DNA from: an uncultured Prevotellaceae bacterium
GTDB taxonomy: Bacteria; Bacteroidota; Bacteroidia; Bacteroidales; Bacteroidaceae
DNA: 64,000 nucleotides
Reading direction: 5' to 3'
Assembly: GCA_902778535.1 (NCBI GenBank)
Contig: CACYYG010000004.1
Coordinates: 1-64,000, forward strand
The translations under genes and the position numbers were made by a program. The number at the start of each line of letters is the position of its first letter. The stretch's first letter is position 1. Below the pieces are notes generated by a model, which worked only from the letters and a program-made list of their open reading frames with translations, had not been told where the DNA came from and did not search any database. Of this stretch, positions 44,408 through 54,742 are shown piece by piece.

Positions 44408-47400
44408 ATGAAAAAACTATTCATTGCAACCATAATCTGCTTGATGATGCCTATGTTTACATTCTCACAGACATACAGCGCCCTGTGGAAACAGGTGAAG
44501 GACGCCCAGGACAACGACCTGCCTCAGACGGAGCAGGAGGCGCTGGGCCAGATAGTGAAAAAAGCCGAAAAGGAACAGGCCTACGGTCAGTTGCTGAAGG
44601 CCGAGCTGCAACGTGCCAAATCGCAGTGCGAGGTGGCTCCCGACTCGCTGAAACCCGTTGTAGAACAGCTGAAAGAGCGTGCAGCGATGGCCGAAGAGGA
44701 CCATGTGCTGCAGTCTGTCTACTACGCCGTGCTGGGGTACATCTACTATCACAACAGCTGGCTCGACGAGCAGCGCCATGAGCAGATAGGCCAGGACTAC
44801 TACGACAAGGCTATGGCCTACCCCGACGAGCTGGCCGCTGTGAAGGCCACCGACTTCGAGCCCTTCGTCATCAAGGGTGAGCACAGCCGCTATTTCGGCG
44901 ACGACCTGCTGAGCCTCATCGGAATACCTGCCGGTCATGCACGCCAGCTTCGCGACTATTATGTGAAGGCAGGCAACCGCCACGGAGCGCTCTTTGCCAG
45001 CGAGTCCATGCTCATCAACGAAGAACCTGAGGACATCGAGCTTGAACCGCTGAACAAATCGAAGTACATACAGCGCCTTGACTCGCTCATCGCAGAGTAT
45101 CAAGACCTGCCTGAATGTGGCGAGCTGGCCATCGACCGCTATGACTACATGGAAGACCACACCGATGCCACAGCCGAGCAGAAATGGCAGTACATCAACA
45201 TGGCCTTGGAGCGATGGGGCTCGTGGCAGCGCATGAACTACCTGCGCAACCGCCAGCGCGACCTCACTTCACTGGAGTATAATGCAGAGGTGAAGAAAAG
45301 CGTCAACATCCCACAGTGTGAACAGACCGTCAAACTGACGGGCCTGCGTGGCATCAGCGAGCTCACCATGCGCATTTACAAAGTAAACATCGAGGGCAAC
45401 ACAGAGCTCAATCCCAACCATCCTGACCACTACAAGAAGCTGAAGCCGCTGCTGCACGCCCTGCCCGACTTGACTCAGACGAAGAAATTCATAGGCAAGC
45501 GCGAGTATGAACTTTTTGAAGACTCGATGGTGCTGAACGGTCTGCCCGTAGGCGTGTACATGCTGGAGTTTGAGAGCCAGCCGGCCACACGCATTTCGCG
45601 CAGCCTCTACTTCGTCAGCGACCTGCGCATACTGACTTTGACCTTGCCCTCGGATAAAGCTGACAAGGAAACAGAAAAGCGCATCGTCGTGGTGAACGCT
45701 ACCACAGGACAACCCGTGAAGAACGCCACCGTTGACGTGCGCTGGGGATGGGGCCAGAAGGCAGGCAAAGCCACGCTGAAGACGGGCGACGACGGCGAGT
45801 GCACAATGAAAACCGGAAAAGACGACTCAAGATTCTACATGCGCGCACACACACCGTCAGACAACGCCTGCCCTGATATGGACGACTGGGGACGCTTCCA
45901 CTATAGTGAAGTGCACGAGGAAAGCCAGATAGACATCTTCACCGACCGCAGCATCTACCGGCCGGGACAGACGGTGCACGCCGCCGTGATCTTCTACCGC
46001 AACTACGAGGGCAACGACAACCGCGCCCTTGCCAACGAGGAGCTGACCATCCGCCTGAAAGACGCCAACTATGAGACATTGGAGGAGCACACCGTCACCA
46101 CCGACCAGTACGGCACCGCCTCGACTTCGTTTACGCTGCCCACACAGGGACTGACGGGCCGTTTCAGCATCAACGTCAGAGGCGAAAGCCACTCCTTCCG
46201 CGTGGAGGAATACAAGCGACCGGCCTTCGAGGTGGACATTCCACAGGTGACACGCGACTATGAGGCCGGCGACACCATAGAGGCCACAGGCAACGTGCGC
46301 AGCTATGCCGGCGTACCCGTACAGGGCGCTGCGGTGAAGTACAAGGTGGTGCGCCGCATGGCTTTCTGGTGGATGAGCTACTCACGCTACTGGGAAGGCG
46401 GCTACATAGGCACAGGCAGCGACGACGAGCTGTTGGCCGAAGGCGAGACGACCACCGACGAAAAGGGGCAGTTCACAGCCGACATTCCGCTCGTTGTGCC
46501 TCAGACCCTGCACCCCATGTTCTACAACTTCGTCATCACCGCCGACGTCACCGACCAGGCAGGCGAGACGCATCAGGGCACAATGTCGCTGCCCTTGGGC
46601 AACAGGAAGACGGCCTTAAGCGTCACATTGCCCGAGAAAGTGCTCAACGAAGACAACACAAAGATAGCCTTCCACCTGCAGAACGCCGCCGGCGCCGACT
46701 TGGAAGGCAAGGTGCGCTACCGTATCGACAACGGCAGCTGGCAGGAAGTAAAAACCAACGAGCTTGTCACGGTACCCTCGCTCAAGAGCGGCAGCCACAC
46801 GCTCTCGGCCATCTGCCAGGAGGATACCATCAAGCAGGATTTCATCGTCTTCTCGCTCAACGACAAGCGGCCTGTCACCGATATGCGCAGCTGGTTCTAC
46901 ACCAGTCACGAGCACTTCCCCTTGGACGGCAAGCCCGTCACCGTGCAGGTTGGCTCTTCCGACAAGGACGTCCACGTAGTGTACAACATCATCAGCGGCA
47001 ACAAGGTTGTCGAGAGCGGCACAGCCGACCTCAGCAACGAGCTCATCAACCGCAAGTTCACCTATAAGGAGAGCTACGGCCACGGGCTGCTGCTCACCTT
47101 CGGCTGGGTGAAGGACGGAGAATACTACGTCTATCATACCACCATTAAGAAGCCGTTGCCCGACAAGCATCTGAAGGTGAAATGGAAGACGTTCCGCAAC
47201 CGTCTCACACCAGGACAAGAGGAGGAATGGACGCTCACCGTTGTCAAGCCCGACGGTACGCCTGCCGATGCCCAGCTGATGGCTACACTCTACGACAAGA
47301 GCCTCGACCAGCTCTACGGACACTCATGGAGCCTGGTGCCCCCTACCCGACTGAATTATTGGTACACCTGCTGGGACAAGGCCCAATGGCCCGGTATCAA

Positions 47401-49972
47401 CATTCACGGCTCTAAAACATTGTCGTCGCTGACCGTACCTGGATTGCGCTACAACCATTTCGACTACGACGTGTTCCCCAGCTACAGATATTATCCTCGC
47501 TTCCGCGGACGCTTCATGACCAAGAGCAGCCCAATGGTGGAGAATAAACTCTTTGATGTGGTGGAATCCGAGGAGGCGGCTGCCGACGAGAGCGTCAATC
47601 AGCTGGCTGAGGTTGCTTTCGGCACACAAAGAAAGGCAATGGTGACTGGCTCTGTGGCTGGTGTAAAGGTAGAAGAAGAGCAGCAGGAACAAGCCGAAAT
47701 GCAGATGCGTGAGAACCTGCAGGAGACGGCGTTCTTCATGCCGCAGCTCGTCACCGATGCCACCGGCACCGTGTCGCTGAAGTTCACGCTGCCCGAGAGT
47801 CTCACCACATGGCGTTTCTTCGGCATCGCCCATACAAAGGACATGATGTACGGCCAGCTGAGCGACGAAGCCGTTGCCCGCAAGGACGTGATGATTCAGC
47901 CCAACATGCCGCGCTTCCTGCGCCAGGACGACAAGGGCACCATCAGCGCCCGCGTGATGAACATGAGCGACAAGCCCATCAAAGGCACCGCCATGCTGCA
48001 GCTGCTCGACCCAGAGACAGAGAACGTCGTCTACGAACAGAAGCAGCAGGTCAGCATTGCCGACAGTTCTACTGTGGCTGTCACCTTCCCCGTCCAATCT
48101 TCAATGTTCAATCTACAATCTTCAATCTACATTGCCCGTGTCAGCATCAGCACGCCAACACACAGCGACGGCGAGCAGCACTATCTGCCTGTATTGCCAT
48201 CGACTGAGCGCGTCACCGTCACCGTTCCCTTTACACAGAACGGTCCTGGCACAAAGGAAATTGACCTGAAGGCAATGTTGCCGAATACAGCGGTCAACTC
48301 CCAGCTCACCGTAGAGTACACTAACAATCCCACGTGGCTGATGATTCAGGCTTTGCCAGCCGTCGGCCATCCGCACGACGACTGCGCCGTATGCCAGGTC
48401 ACCTCATTCTATGCCAATGCCATCGGCCGGCATATCCTCGCACAGAACCCCACAGCCAAGAACGTCTTCGAACAGTGGAAACGCGAAAGCACAACGCTTA
48501 CTTCGCTCAACTCCCAGCTCCAGAAGAACGAGGAACTGAAAGACCTGCTGCTCAACGAGACGCCGTGGGTGATGGACGCTAACCGCGAACAAGACCAGAA
48601 ACAGCAGCTCGGCCTCTTCTTCGACAAGAATGTCATCGACCTGCGCATCAGCGATGCCGTAAAGAAACTGAACGGCTTGCAGAACAGCGACGGTTCATGG
48701 AGCTGGTGGCCCGGGATGAACGGCTCGCCCATAATCACGACGGCCGTAAGCGAAATGCTAGTACGTCTGAACAAAATGACGGAACATCAGAACGAAACGG
48801 AAGGAATGCTCGACAACGCGTTCTCATTCCTTGGCAACGACATTGTGGAACTGGTGAAGGAAATGAAGAAGGAAGAACGGAAGGGCCACAAGCAGTCGTT
48901 CCCCAGCTTCCGCGCTTTGCAGTGGCTCTACATCTGCACCATCGACGGACGCGAGCTGCCCAAGGATGTGGCTGATGCCAACGACTACCTGATAAATCTG
49001 CTGAAAAAGGAGACAAGAAACCAGACCATTTACGAGAAGGCTCTCTCAGCCATTATCCTTGAGAACAAGACCTACGTGAAAAGCCTGAAGGAGTGGACGG
49101 TCTACCGTGAGGACATGGGCCGCTATTACGACACACAGCGCGCTGGCTACTCGTGGCGCGACTACAAGATGCCCACGCAGGTGGCAGCCATCGAAGCCAT
49201 GAAGCTGCTCACGCCCGATGATACCGCCACCATCACGGAGATGCAGCGCTGGCTCCTGCAGCAGAAGCGCACACAGGCCTGGGACACTCCATTGAACAGC
49301 GTCGACGCCATCTATGCCTTCCTCAACGGCAACTCGCAAGCTCTGGCACCGCAGGCGAAGACGGAGCTGTGCATCGACAGCAAGCCTCTCGACACCAGCG
49401 ACGCCACTGCAGGCATCGGCTATGTGAAGACCAGTATGCCAATCGGCGACAAGGCACCTTCGACCTTCACCGCCAAGAAGACTTCCACAGGCACTTCGTG
49501 GGGCGCCGTCTACGCTCAGTTCACGCAGCCCACAAGCGATATCGCCGACCAAACGAGTGGCATCAGCGTCAAGCGCGAATTGCTCACAGGTGATCATAAT
49601 ACTCAAATCTCAAATCTCAAATCTCAAATCAAAGTGGGCGACCGCATCATTGTGCGCATCACCATCGAGGCTGACCGCGACTACGACTTCGTACAGCTCA
49701 CCGACAAACGCGCAGCCTGCATGGAACCTGTGAAGCAGCTGAGCGGCTACAACTGGCGCGAAGGCTATTACTGCACGCCGAAGGACTACGCCACCAGCTA
49801 TTTCTTCGACCTCCTGCCAAAGGGCCGCCACATCATCGAGACCGAGTATTACATCGACCGCGAAGGAACCTACGAGACGGGAACCTGCACCGTACAATGC
49901 GCCTATTCGCCTGAGTTCCACGGCACTACCAAGTCCATTACGCTGCATGTGAACAGCCGAAATGACAAATGA
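44408..49972 (+). CDS. Alpha-2-macroglobulin family protein, exported
   Basis: A 1854-residue exported protein (signal peptide to TFSQ, residue ~20). It has a helical N-terminal part (about 20-300), MG-type beta domains (MG1/MG2 with DRSIYRPGQTVHAAVIFYRN near residue 515, YKRPAFEVDI near 600), a bait-like region with an E/Q-rich segment near 1090, an A2M domain (LPESLTTWRFFGIAHTKDM near 1130) and an alpha/alpha toroid end. No thioester CxEQ motif is found; PHDDCAVCQ stands where it might lie. Bacterial relatives trap proteases in the envelope. Two short tandem-repeat tracts (48092-48131 and 49600-49632) lie in frame. It heads a five-gene cluster. Confidence 0.9.
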   Translation: MKKLFIATIICLMMPMFTFSQTYSALWKQVKDAQDNDLPQTEQEALGQIVKKAEKEQAYGQLLKAELQRAKSQCEVAPDSLKPVVEQLKERAAMAEEDHVLQSVYYAVLGYIYYHNSWLDEQRHEQIGQDYYDKAMAYPDELAAVKATDFEPFVIKGEHSRYFGDDLLSLIGIPAGHARQLRDYYVKAGNRHGALFASESMLINEEPEDIELEPLNKSKYIQRLDSLIAEYQDLPECGELAIDRYDYMEDHTDATAEQKWQYINMALERWGSWQRMNYLRNRQRDLTSLEYNAEVKKSVNIPQCEQTVKLTGLRGISELTMRIYKVNIEGNTELNPNHPDHYKKLKPLLHALPDLTQTKKFIGKREYELFEDSMVLNGLPVGVYMLEFESQPATRISRSLYFVSDLRILTLTLPSDKADKETEKRIVVVNATTGQPVKNATVDVRWGWGQKAGKATLKTGDDGECTMKTGKDDSRFYMRAHTPSDNACPDMDDWGRFHYSEVHEESQIDIFTDRSIYRPGQTVHAAVIFYRNYEGNDNRALANEELTIRLKDANYETLEEHTVTTDQYGTASTSFTLPTQGLTGRFSINVRGESHSFRVEEYKRPAFEVDIPQVTRDYEAGDTIEATGNVRSYAGVPVQGAAVKYKVVRRMAFWWMSYSRYWEGGYIGTGSDDELLAEGETTTDEKGQFTADIPLVVPQTLHPMFYNFVITADVTDQAGETHQGTMSLPLGNRKTALSVTLPEKVLNEDNTKIAFHLQNAAGADLEGKVRYRIDNGSWQEVKTNELVTVPSLKSGSHTLSAICQEDTIKQDFIVFSLNDKRPVTDMRSWFYTSHEHFPLDGKPVTVQVGSSDKDVHVVYNIISGNKVVESGTADLSNELINRKFTYKESYGHGLLLTFGWVKDGEYYVYHTTIKKPLPDKHLKVKWKTFRNRLTPGQEEEWTLTVVKPDGTPADAQLMATLYDKSLDQLYGHSWSLVPPTRLNYWYTCWDKAQWPGINIHGSKTLSSLTVPGLRYNHFDYDVFPSYRYYPRFRGRFMTKSSPMVENKLFDVVESEEAAADESVNQLAEVAFGTQRKAMVTGSVAGVKVEEEQQEQAEMQMRENLQETAFFMPQLVTDATGTVSLKFTLPESLTTWRFFGIAHTKDMMYGQLSDEAVARKDVMIQPNMPRFLRQDDKGTISARVMNMSDKPIKGTAMLQLLDPETENVVYEQKQQVSIADSSTVAVTFPVQSSMFNLQSSIYIARVSISTPTHSDGEQHYLPVLPSTERVTVTVPFTQNGPGTKEIDLKAMLPNTAVNSQLTVEYTNNPTWLMIQALPAVGHPHDDCAVCQVTSFYANAIGRHILAQNPTAKNVFEQWKRESTTLTSLNSQLQKNEELKDLLLNETPWVMDANREQDQKQQLGLFFDKNVIDLRISDAVKKLNGLQNSDGSWSWWPGMNGSPIITTAVSEMLVRLNKMTEHQNETEGMLDNAFSFLGNDIVELVKEMKKEERKGHKQSFPSFRALQWLYICTIDGRELPKDVADANDYLINLLKKETRNQTIYEKALSAIILENKTYVKSLKEWTVYREDMGRYYDTQRAGYSWRDYKMPTQVAAIEAMKLLTPDDTATITEMQRWLLQQKRTQAWDTPLNSVDAIYAFLNGNSQALAPQAKTELCIDSKPLDTSDATAGIGYVKTSMPIGDKAPSTFTAKKTSTGTSWGAVYAQFTQPTSDIADQTSGISVKRELLTGDHNTQISNLKSQIKVGDRIIVRITIEADRDYDFVQLTDKRAACMEPVKQLSGYNWREGYYCTPKDYATSYFFDLLPKGRHIIETEYYIDREGTYETGTCTVQCAYSPEFHGTTKSITLHVNSRNDK
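48092..48131 (+). repeat. In-frame CAATCTTCAAT tract in the alpha-2-macroglobulin gene
   Basis: Repeated (C)AATCTTCAATGTTCAATCTA words, about 40 bases, encoding QSSMFNLQSSIY. Confidence 0.75.
49600..49632 (+). repeat. In-frame TCAAATC tract in the alpha-2-macroglobulin gene
   Basis: Four copies of a CTCAAAT-type heptamer encode TQISNLKSQIK. The reverse complement of the same word family is found in ribD at 57691-57722. Confidence 0.82.
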
Positions 49973-50027
49973 CAGATGACAGTTAGTGAATAAGATGAAG
50001 AACCATATAATCAAGAGAAAAACGACA

Positions 50028-51080
50028 ATGATAAGGAAGCTGATAGGTTTATCATTTATCATCCTTGCTTTGTCATTCAGTCCTGCATGGGCACAAAAGC
50101 TGAGCATCAACAAAACGACTATCGATGTAGGGAAGACAGGCTTCGAAGTGCCTGTCACTGCCACCTTCGAGCTGCGCAACAAAAGCCTGAAGACAATGAC
50201 CATCGACCGTCTGGAGACCGACTGCGGCTGCACCACCGTCGACGGCCCGAAGAGTGTGGGTGCCGGCGAGCGCTTCACCATTTCGCTGACCTACGATGCC
50301 AAGCTGCTGGGACATTTCACCAAGCAAGTGGCGCTCTACAGCAATGCCACGCGTGAGCCCGTCTATCTGAAGATGAAAGGCGTGGTGCTGGAGGACGTCG
50401 TGGACTATTCCAACCGCTATCCTTACGACATGAACGGTCTGTTGAGTTCGGAGAACAACGTAGAGTTCGACGATGTGAAGAAAGGTCAGACGCGCGAGAT
50501 AGAAATCAACCTGCTCAACAACACTGAGGAGAACATGACACCCAATATCCTGCACATGCCCACGTGGCTCCACGCGCTGGCCATGCCTGAAACGCTGGAG
50601 CCCAACCGCAGCGGTAAGATCATCCTGACGCTGAACTCTGAGGAGGTACACAACTACGGTCTGACACAGGTGAGCGTGTACTTGGCCAAGCGCATCGGCG
50701 AGCGCATCAGCGACGAGACGGAGATTCCCGTCAGCGTCGTCCTCGTGCCTGAAGCCAACTTCGAGGGACAGGACCGCCAGTTGGCGCCGCACCTGCATCT
50801 CTCGGCAGAGGAGCTAAGCCTCGACGCCCATCACAAGAACGGCACCATCATCATGACGAACAACGGCAAGAGTGCGCTGAAAATATCCTCGCTACAAATG
50901 TTCACAGGAGGTGTCAAAGTAAAGTTGCCCAAAAGTGAGCTGCAGCCTGGAGAGTCGACGAAACTACGTGTGACCATCATTCCTGACCAAATCAGGAAAG
51001 CGCGCTCACAGCCCCGTATCCTGATGATCACCAACGACCCGGAAAACTCAAAAGTAGTCATTACTATCAACGTAGAATAA
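50028..51080 (+). CDS. DUF1573 domain protein, exported
   Basis: A 350-residue exported protein (signal peptide MIRKLIGLSFIILALSFSPA, cleavage at WAQ). The N-terminal Ig-like domain has the DUF1573 signature TDCGCTT near residue 63, with the Cys pair. The rest is probably two more beta-sandwich units. Its role is unknown; DUF1573 proteins are frequent in Bacteroidetes envelopes. It lies 55 bases after the alpha-2-macroglobulin gene and abuts meaB without a gap. An alternative ATG at 49995 would give a longer N-terminus before the signal peptide. Confidence 0.83.
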   Translation: MIRKLIGLSFIILALSFSPAWAQKLSINKTTIDVGKTGFEVPVTATFELRNKSLKTMTIDRLETDCGCTTVDGPKSVGAGERFTISLTYDAKLLGHFTKQVALYSNATREPVYLKMKGVVLEDVVDYSNRYPYDMNGLLSSENNVEFDDVKKGQTREIEINLLNNTEENMTPNILHMPTWLHALAMPETLEPNRSGKIILTLNSEEVHNYGLTQVSVYLAKRIGERISDETEIPVSVVLVPEANFEGQDRQLAPHLHLSAEELSLDAHHKNGTIIMTNNGKSALKISSLQMFTGGVKVKLPKSELQPGESTKLRVTIIPDQIRKARSQPRILMITNDPENSKVVITINVE

Positions 51081-52175
51081 ATGGAACATCCCGAGAATAG
51101 CGCAGAATTTGCCGGCCTGCAAGTAAACAGCGGCGTAGAGCAGCAGTCTATCATCAATCCTTATCTGAAGCGAGGCCGCTTCCGCCGTCAGGTGATGAGC
51201 GCCGCCGATATGGTAGAAGGCATCCTGAAGGGCGATATCACCATCCTCTCGCAGGCCGTCACCCTGATAGAGAGCGTCAACCCCGACCATCAGGCCAAGG
51301 CGCAGGAAGTCATCGAGAAATGTCTGCCCTACAGCGGCAAGAGCGTCCGCGTAGGCATCAGCGGCGTGCCTGGTGCAGGCAAGTCGACATCGATTGACGA
51401 GTTCGGCATCCACCTACTGAAAGAGAAAGGCGGCAAGCTGGCCGTCCTCGCCATCGACCCATCGTCAGAGCGTTCGAAAGGTAGTATCCTGGGCGATAAG
51501 ACGCGCATGGAAAAGCTGGCCGTACATCCCGACTCGTTCATCCGCCCCAGCCCGTCGGCAGGTTCTCTCGGAGGTGTAGCCCGCAAAACCCGCGAAACCA
51601 TCATCCTTTGCGAGGCCGCCGGTTTCGACAAGATTTTCGTAGAGACTGTAGGCGTGGGACAAAGCGAGACGGCCTGTCACTCGATGGTAGACTTTTTCCT
51701 GCTCATCCAGGTGGCAGGAACAGGCGACGAGCTGCAAGGCATCAAGCGCGGTATCATGGAAATCAGCGACGGCATTGTCATCAACAAATGCGACGGCGAC
51801 AACGTAGACCGCTGCCAGATGGCCGCCACCAACTTCCGCAACGCGCTGCATTTCTTCCCCATGCCCGAGAGCGGATGGATGCCGAAGGTGCTGTGCTACT
51901 CAGGTTTCTACGGCTTAGGCATCAAGGAGGTGTGGGACATGATTTACCAGTATTTCGACTTCGTGAAGGCCAACGGCTATTTCGACTATCGCCGCAATGA
52001 GCAGGCAAAATACTGGATGTATGAGAGCATCAACGAGCATCTGCGCCTCAACTTCTACAACAACCCCGTCATTCAGGAGCAGTTGCAGCAGGCTGAGAAG
52101 TCCGTCCTCATGGGACAGAAGACCAGCTTCGTAGCAGCGCAGAATCTGCTCGACCTTTACTATCAAAACCTTTAA
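51081..52175 (+). CDS. meaB: Methylmalonyl-CoA mutase chaperone GTPase MeaB
   Basis: A 364-residue G3E-family GTPase that loads and protects the B12 cofactor of methylmalonyl-CoA mutase, which drives propionate/succinate metabolism. Walker A GVPGAGKST near residue 95, the Mg-binding LAIDPSSERSKGSILGDKTR near 128, ETVGVGQSE near 189 and NKCDGDN near 236 are present. The mutase genes are not in this window. It follows DUF1573 directly and is 30 bases before ispH. Confidence 0.95.
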   Translation: MEHPENSAEFAGLQVNSGVEQQSIINPYLKRGRFRRQVMSAADMVEGILKGDITILSQAVTLIESVNPDHQAKAQEVIEKCLPYSGKSVRVGISGVPGAGKSTSIDEFGIHLLKEKGGKLAVLAIDPSSERSKGSILGDKTRMEKLAVHPDSFIRPSPSAGSLGGVARKTRETIILCEAAGFDKIFVETVGVGQSETACHSMVDFFLLIQVAGTGDELQGIKRGIMEISDGIVINKCDGDNVDRCQMAATNFRNALHFFPMPESGWMPKVLCYSGFYGLGIKEVWDMIYQYFDFVKANGYFDYRRNEQAKYWMYESINEHLRLNFYNNPVIQEQLQQAEKSVLMGQKTSFVAAQNLLDLYYQNL

Positions 52176-52205
52176 GGACCTTATAGTCTCATAAGCCCCA
52201 TCAAT

Positions 52206-53054
52206 ATGCTCCAGATAGAAATCGACAGCGGCAGCGGCTTCTGCTTCGGCGTTACTACAGCCATCAAGAAAGCAGAAGAGGAACTGGCCAAGGAGAATAC
52301 GCTCTATTGTCTGGGCGACATCGTGCACAACGGAATGGAGTGTGAGCGCCTCAGACAGATGGGGCTTGTCACCATCAACCATAAGGAGATGGAACAGCTA
52401 CACAATGTCAAGGTTTTGCTGCGAGCACATGGCGAACCACCCGAGACCTATGAGCTGGCGCGACGCAACAATATCGAGATTATCGATGCCACCTGTCCGG
52501 TGGTGCTGAAGTTACAGAAAAGAATCAAGGAGCAACATGAGGACATTGTCATCTTCGGCAAGAAAGGTCACGCCGAGGTGCTGGGGCTGGTGGGACAGAC
52601 CGACGGCCACGCCATTGTCATCGAGAACTTCGACGAGGTGAAGAAACTCGACTTCACGCACGACATCTATCTTTTCTCACAGACGACAAAAAGCCTGGAC
52701 GAGTTCCATCGCATCACCGAATACATCCAAAGCCACATCTCACCCACAGCTACGTTCAGAAGCTTTGATACTATTTGCCGTTCCGTTGCCAACCGTATGC
52801 CGAACATCACCGAGTTTGCCGCACGCCACGACCTCATCCTCTTTGTCTGCGGACGCAAGAGCAGCAATGGCAAAGTCCTCTTCAGCGAGTGCCACCGTAT
52901 AAATCCAAACAGCTACCTCATTGAGGGTCCCGAGGAAATCGACGCCTCCTGGCTGAAAGACGTCCACACTGTAGGCATCTGCGGAGCTACCAGTACGCCG
53001 AAGTGGTTGATGGAGCAGTGTCGCGACGCAATTGCAATAACCGTTAAACAATAA
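52206..53054 (+). CDS. ispH: 4-hydroxy-3-methylbut-2-enyl diphosphate reductase
   Basis: A 282-residue iron-sulfur enzyme that makes IPP and DMAPP in the last step of the MEP isoprenoid pathway. The three cluster cysteines are Cys13 (GFCFGV), Cys97 (DATCPVV) and Cys191 (TICRSV); LRAHGEPP holds a conserved substrate-binding His. Length is normal. The last codons are in a CAATAACCGTTAAACAATAA-type repeat that contains the stop. It is 25 bases before the GH20 gene. Confidence 0.96.
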   Translation: MLQIEIDSGSGFCFGVTTAIKKAEEELAKENTLYCLGDIVHNGMECERLRQMGLVTINHKEMEQLHNVKVLLRAHGEPPETYELARRNNIEIIDATCPVVLKLQKRIKEQHEDIVIFGKKGHAEVLGLVGQTDGHAIVIENFDEVKKLDFTHDIYLFSQTTKSLDEFHRITEYIQSHISPTATFRSFDTICRSVANRMPNITEFAARHDLILFVCGRKSSNGKVLFSECHRINPNSYLIEGPEEIDASWLKDVHTVGICGATSTPKWLMEQCRDAIAITVKQ

Positions 53055-53079
53055 GCATTAACCAATAAACTAAAAAACA

Positions 53080-54558
53080 ATGCGCAGACTTTTTATTTCC
53101 TTTTTCCTGCTATTCGCTGTTACCACAGTAACGAAAGCGCAGTATGATATCATCCCGATGCCTCAAAAAATCACTTTCGACAAGAAAGGGCGCACACTGA
53201 TCGTCAACGCTACTACTGCCACCATGGACAAGATCAACGCCGACATTGCCAATCCTGAGGGCTGGCGCATCACCGTTGACAAGAAGGGCATCACCATAGA
53301 AAGCAGCACCGAGGCTGGCATCTTCTACGGACATCAGGCACTGCGACAAGTGATGGCCTCAAAGCCTGACACACTGCCTTTCGCCGTAATAGAGAGCAGT
53401 CCGCGCTTCGCCTACCGAGGTATGCACCTCGACATCTGCCGTCATTATTTCCCCAAGGAGGTGGTAAAGCAATACATCGACATGCTCGCACTGCATGGCA
53501 TGAACACCTTCCACTGGCACTTGAGCGACGACCAGGGCTGGCGCATCGAAATCAAGAAATGGCCGAAGCTCACAGAAGTCGGAGCCTGGCGACAGCGTAC
53601 CGTCATCGGTCGTAACATGGGCCTTTACGACTATACAAAGCATGGCGGCTACTACACTCAGGACGACATCCGCGAGGTGGTTGCATACGCTGCTGAACGA
53701 CATATCACCATCATCCCGGAAATCGATATGCCCGGTCACATGGTGGCGGCCGTCACGGCTTATCCCGAGCTGGGCTGCACAGGAGGTCCTTACGAGGTGT
53801 GGCCCGACTGGGGTGTCAGCGAAGACATCCTCTGCGGCGGCAATCCCAAGGTCTATCAGTTTCTTACCGACGTCATCGACGAGCTGACACAGCTCTTCCC
53901 CTCTGCCATCATCCACTTAGGCGGCGACGAGGCTCCAAAGGTGCGCTGGAAGAACTGCCCACGCTGTCAGCAGAAGATACGCGACTTAGGGCTGAAGAAC
54001 GAGGACCAGTTGCAAGGCTACATGGTGCGTGAGATGGAGAAGGTGCTAGCTGCCAAGGGGCGCCGCGTGATGGGTTGGGATGAGATTATGTATTGCGACG
54101 TGCCTCACACCGCCATCATTATGAACTGGCGCGACTGGAAAGGCGTCGAAGACCCTGCCAAGTTAGGCTTCGACGTGGTGCGCACGCCTAACTCCACGCT
54201 CTACTTCGACTTCTACCAGATTCCTTCTACTGAATGGACGAACACAACGCTCATAGGCGGCTATACTCCATTGAAAAAAGTCTACGACTATGAACCTGCC
54301 CCCGACACGCTGACCGACGAAGAACGCGCGCACGTCATTGGCGTACAGGCCAACCTGTGGACTGAATATATCGGTGCTCAGGATCTGATTGAGTATCAGG
54401 TGCTGCCGCGCATGGCAGCCCTGGCCGAAGTACAGTGGGTTGCCCCTGCGCAAAAAGACTATGACGGTTTTCTCAAACGCCTGCCGCGACTCATCACCCT
54501 CTATGACCAGCAGGGCTGGAAATACTGTCGCACCGACATCAAGCCTAATAATCAATAA
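53080..54558 (+). CDS. Beta-N-acetylhexosaminidase, GH20
   Basis: A 492-residue exported enzyme (signal peptide to VTKAQ, residue ~21) that releases terminal GlcNAc or GalNAc. It has the GH20b-like domain (about 25-105) and the catalytic barrel (about 106-460). The catalytic pair is Asp283-Glu284 in HLGGDEAP; FHWHLSDDQGWRIE near 144 and EIDMPGH near 214 are other family motifs. It lacks the extra C-terminal modules found in longer GH20 proteins. It is last in the alpha-2-macroglobulin cluster and may serve mucin or host-glycan use. Confidence 0.94.
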   Translation: MRRLFISFFLLFAVTTVTKAQYDIIPMPQKITFDKKGRTLIVNATTATMDKINADIANPEGWRITVDKKGITIESSTEAGIFYGHQALRQVMASKPDTLPFAVIESSPRFAYRGMHLDICRHYFPKEVVKQYIDMLALHGMNTFHWHLSDDQGWRIEIKKWPKLTEVGAWRQRTVIGRNMGLYDYTKHGGYYTQDDIREVVAYAAERHITIIPEIDMPGHMVAAVTAYPELGCTGGPYEVWPDWGVSEDILCGGNPKVYQFLTDVIDELTQLFPSAIIHLGGDEAPKVRWKNCPRCQQKIRDLGLKNEDQLQGYMVREMEKVLAAKGRRVMGWDEIMYCDVPHTAIIMNWRDWKGVEDPAKLGFDVVRTPNSTLYFDFYQIPSTEWTNTTLIGGYTPLKKVYDYEPAPDTLTDEERAHVIGVQANLWTEYIGAQDLIEYQVLPRMAALAEVQWVAPAQKDYDGFLKRLPRLITLYDQQGWKYCRTDIKPNNQ

Positions 54559-54617
54559 AAGCGTTCTGCAAGATTTCGCATGGGTGGCAGAAAAAACTGC
54601 AACCATTGATACAATTC

Positions 54618-54706
54618 TTAAAACAATGGCATTGTTTTAACAGACTAAGGCTTGGTTTTAACAAACACTGGCTGTGTTTTATCAATCAATGACGTGGTTT
54701 TAACTT
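54618..54706. repeat. Palindrome and four imperfect GGTTTTAAC repeats
   Basis: TTAAAACAATG-g-CATTGTTTTAA (54618-54640) is an 11-bp perfect inverted repeat. It is followed by three more diverged units ending in TTTTAAC or TTTTATC (about every 24 bases) up to the subtilase gene. It might be an operator array or terminator of the GH20 gene. Confidence 0.65.
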
Positions 54707-54742
54707 TTGTCGCGTAGAACCAATAAAAAAAGCAACGTCTCG

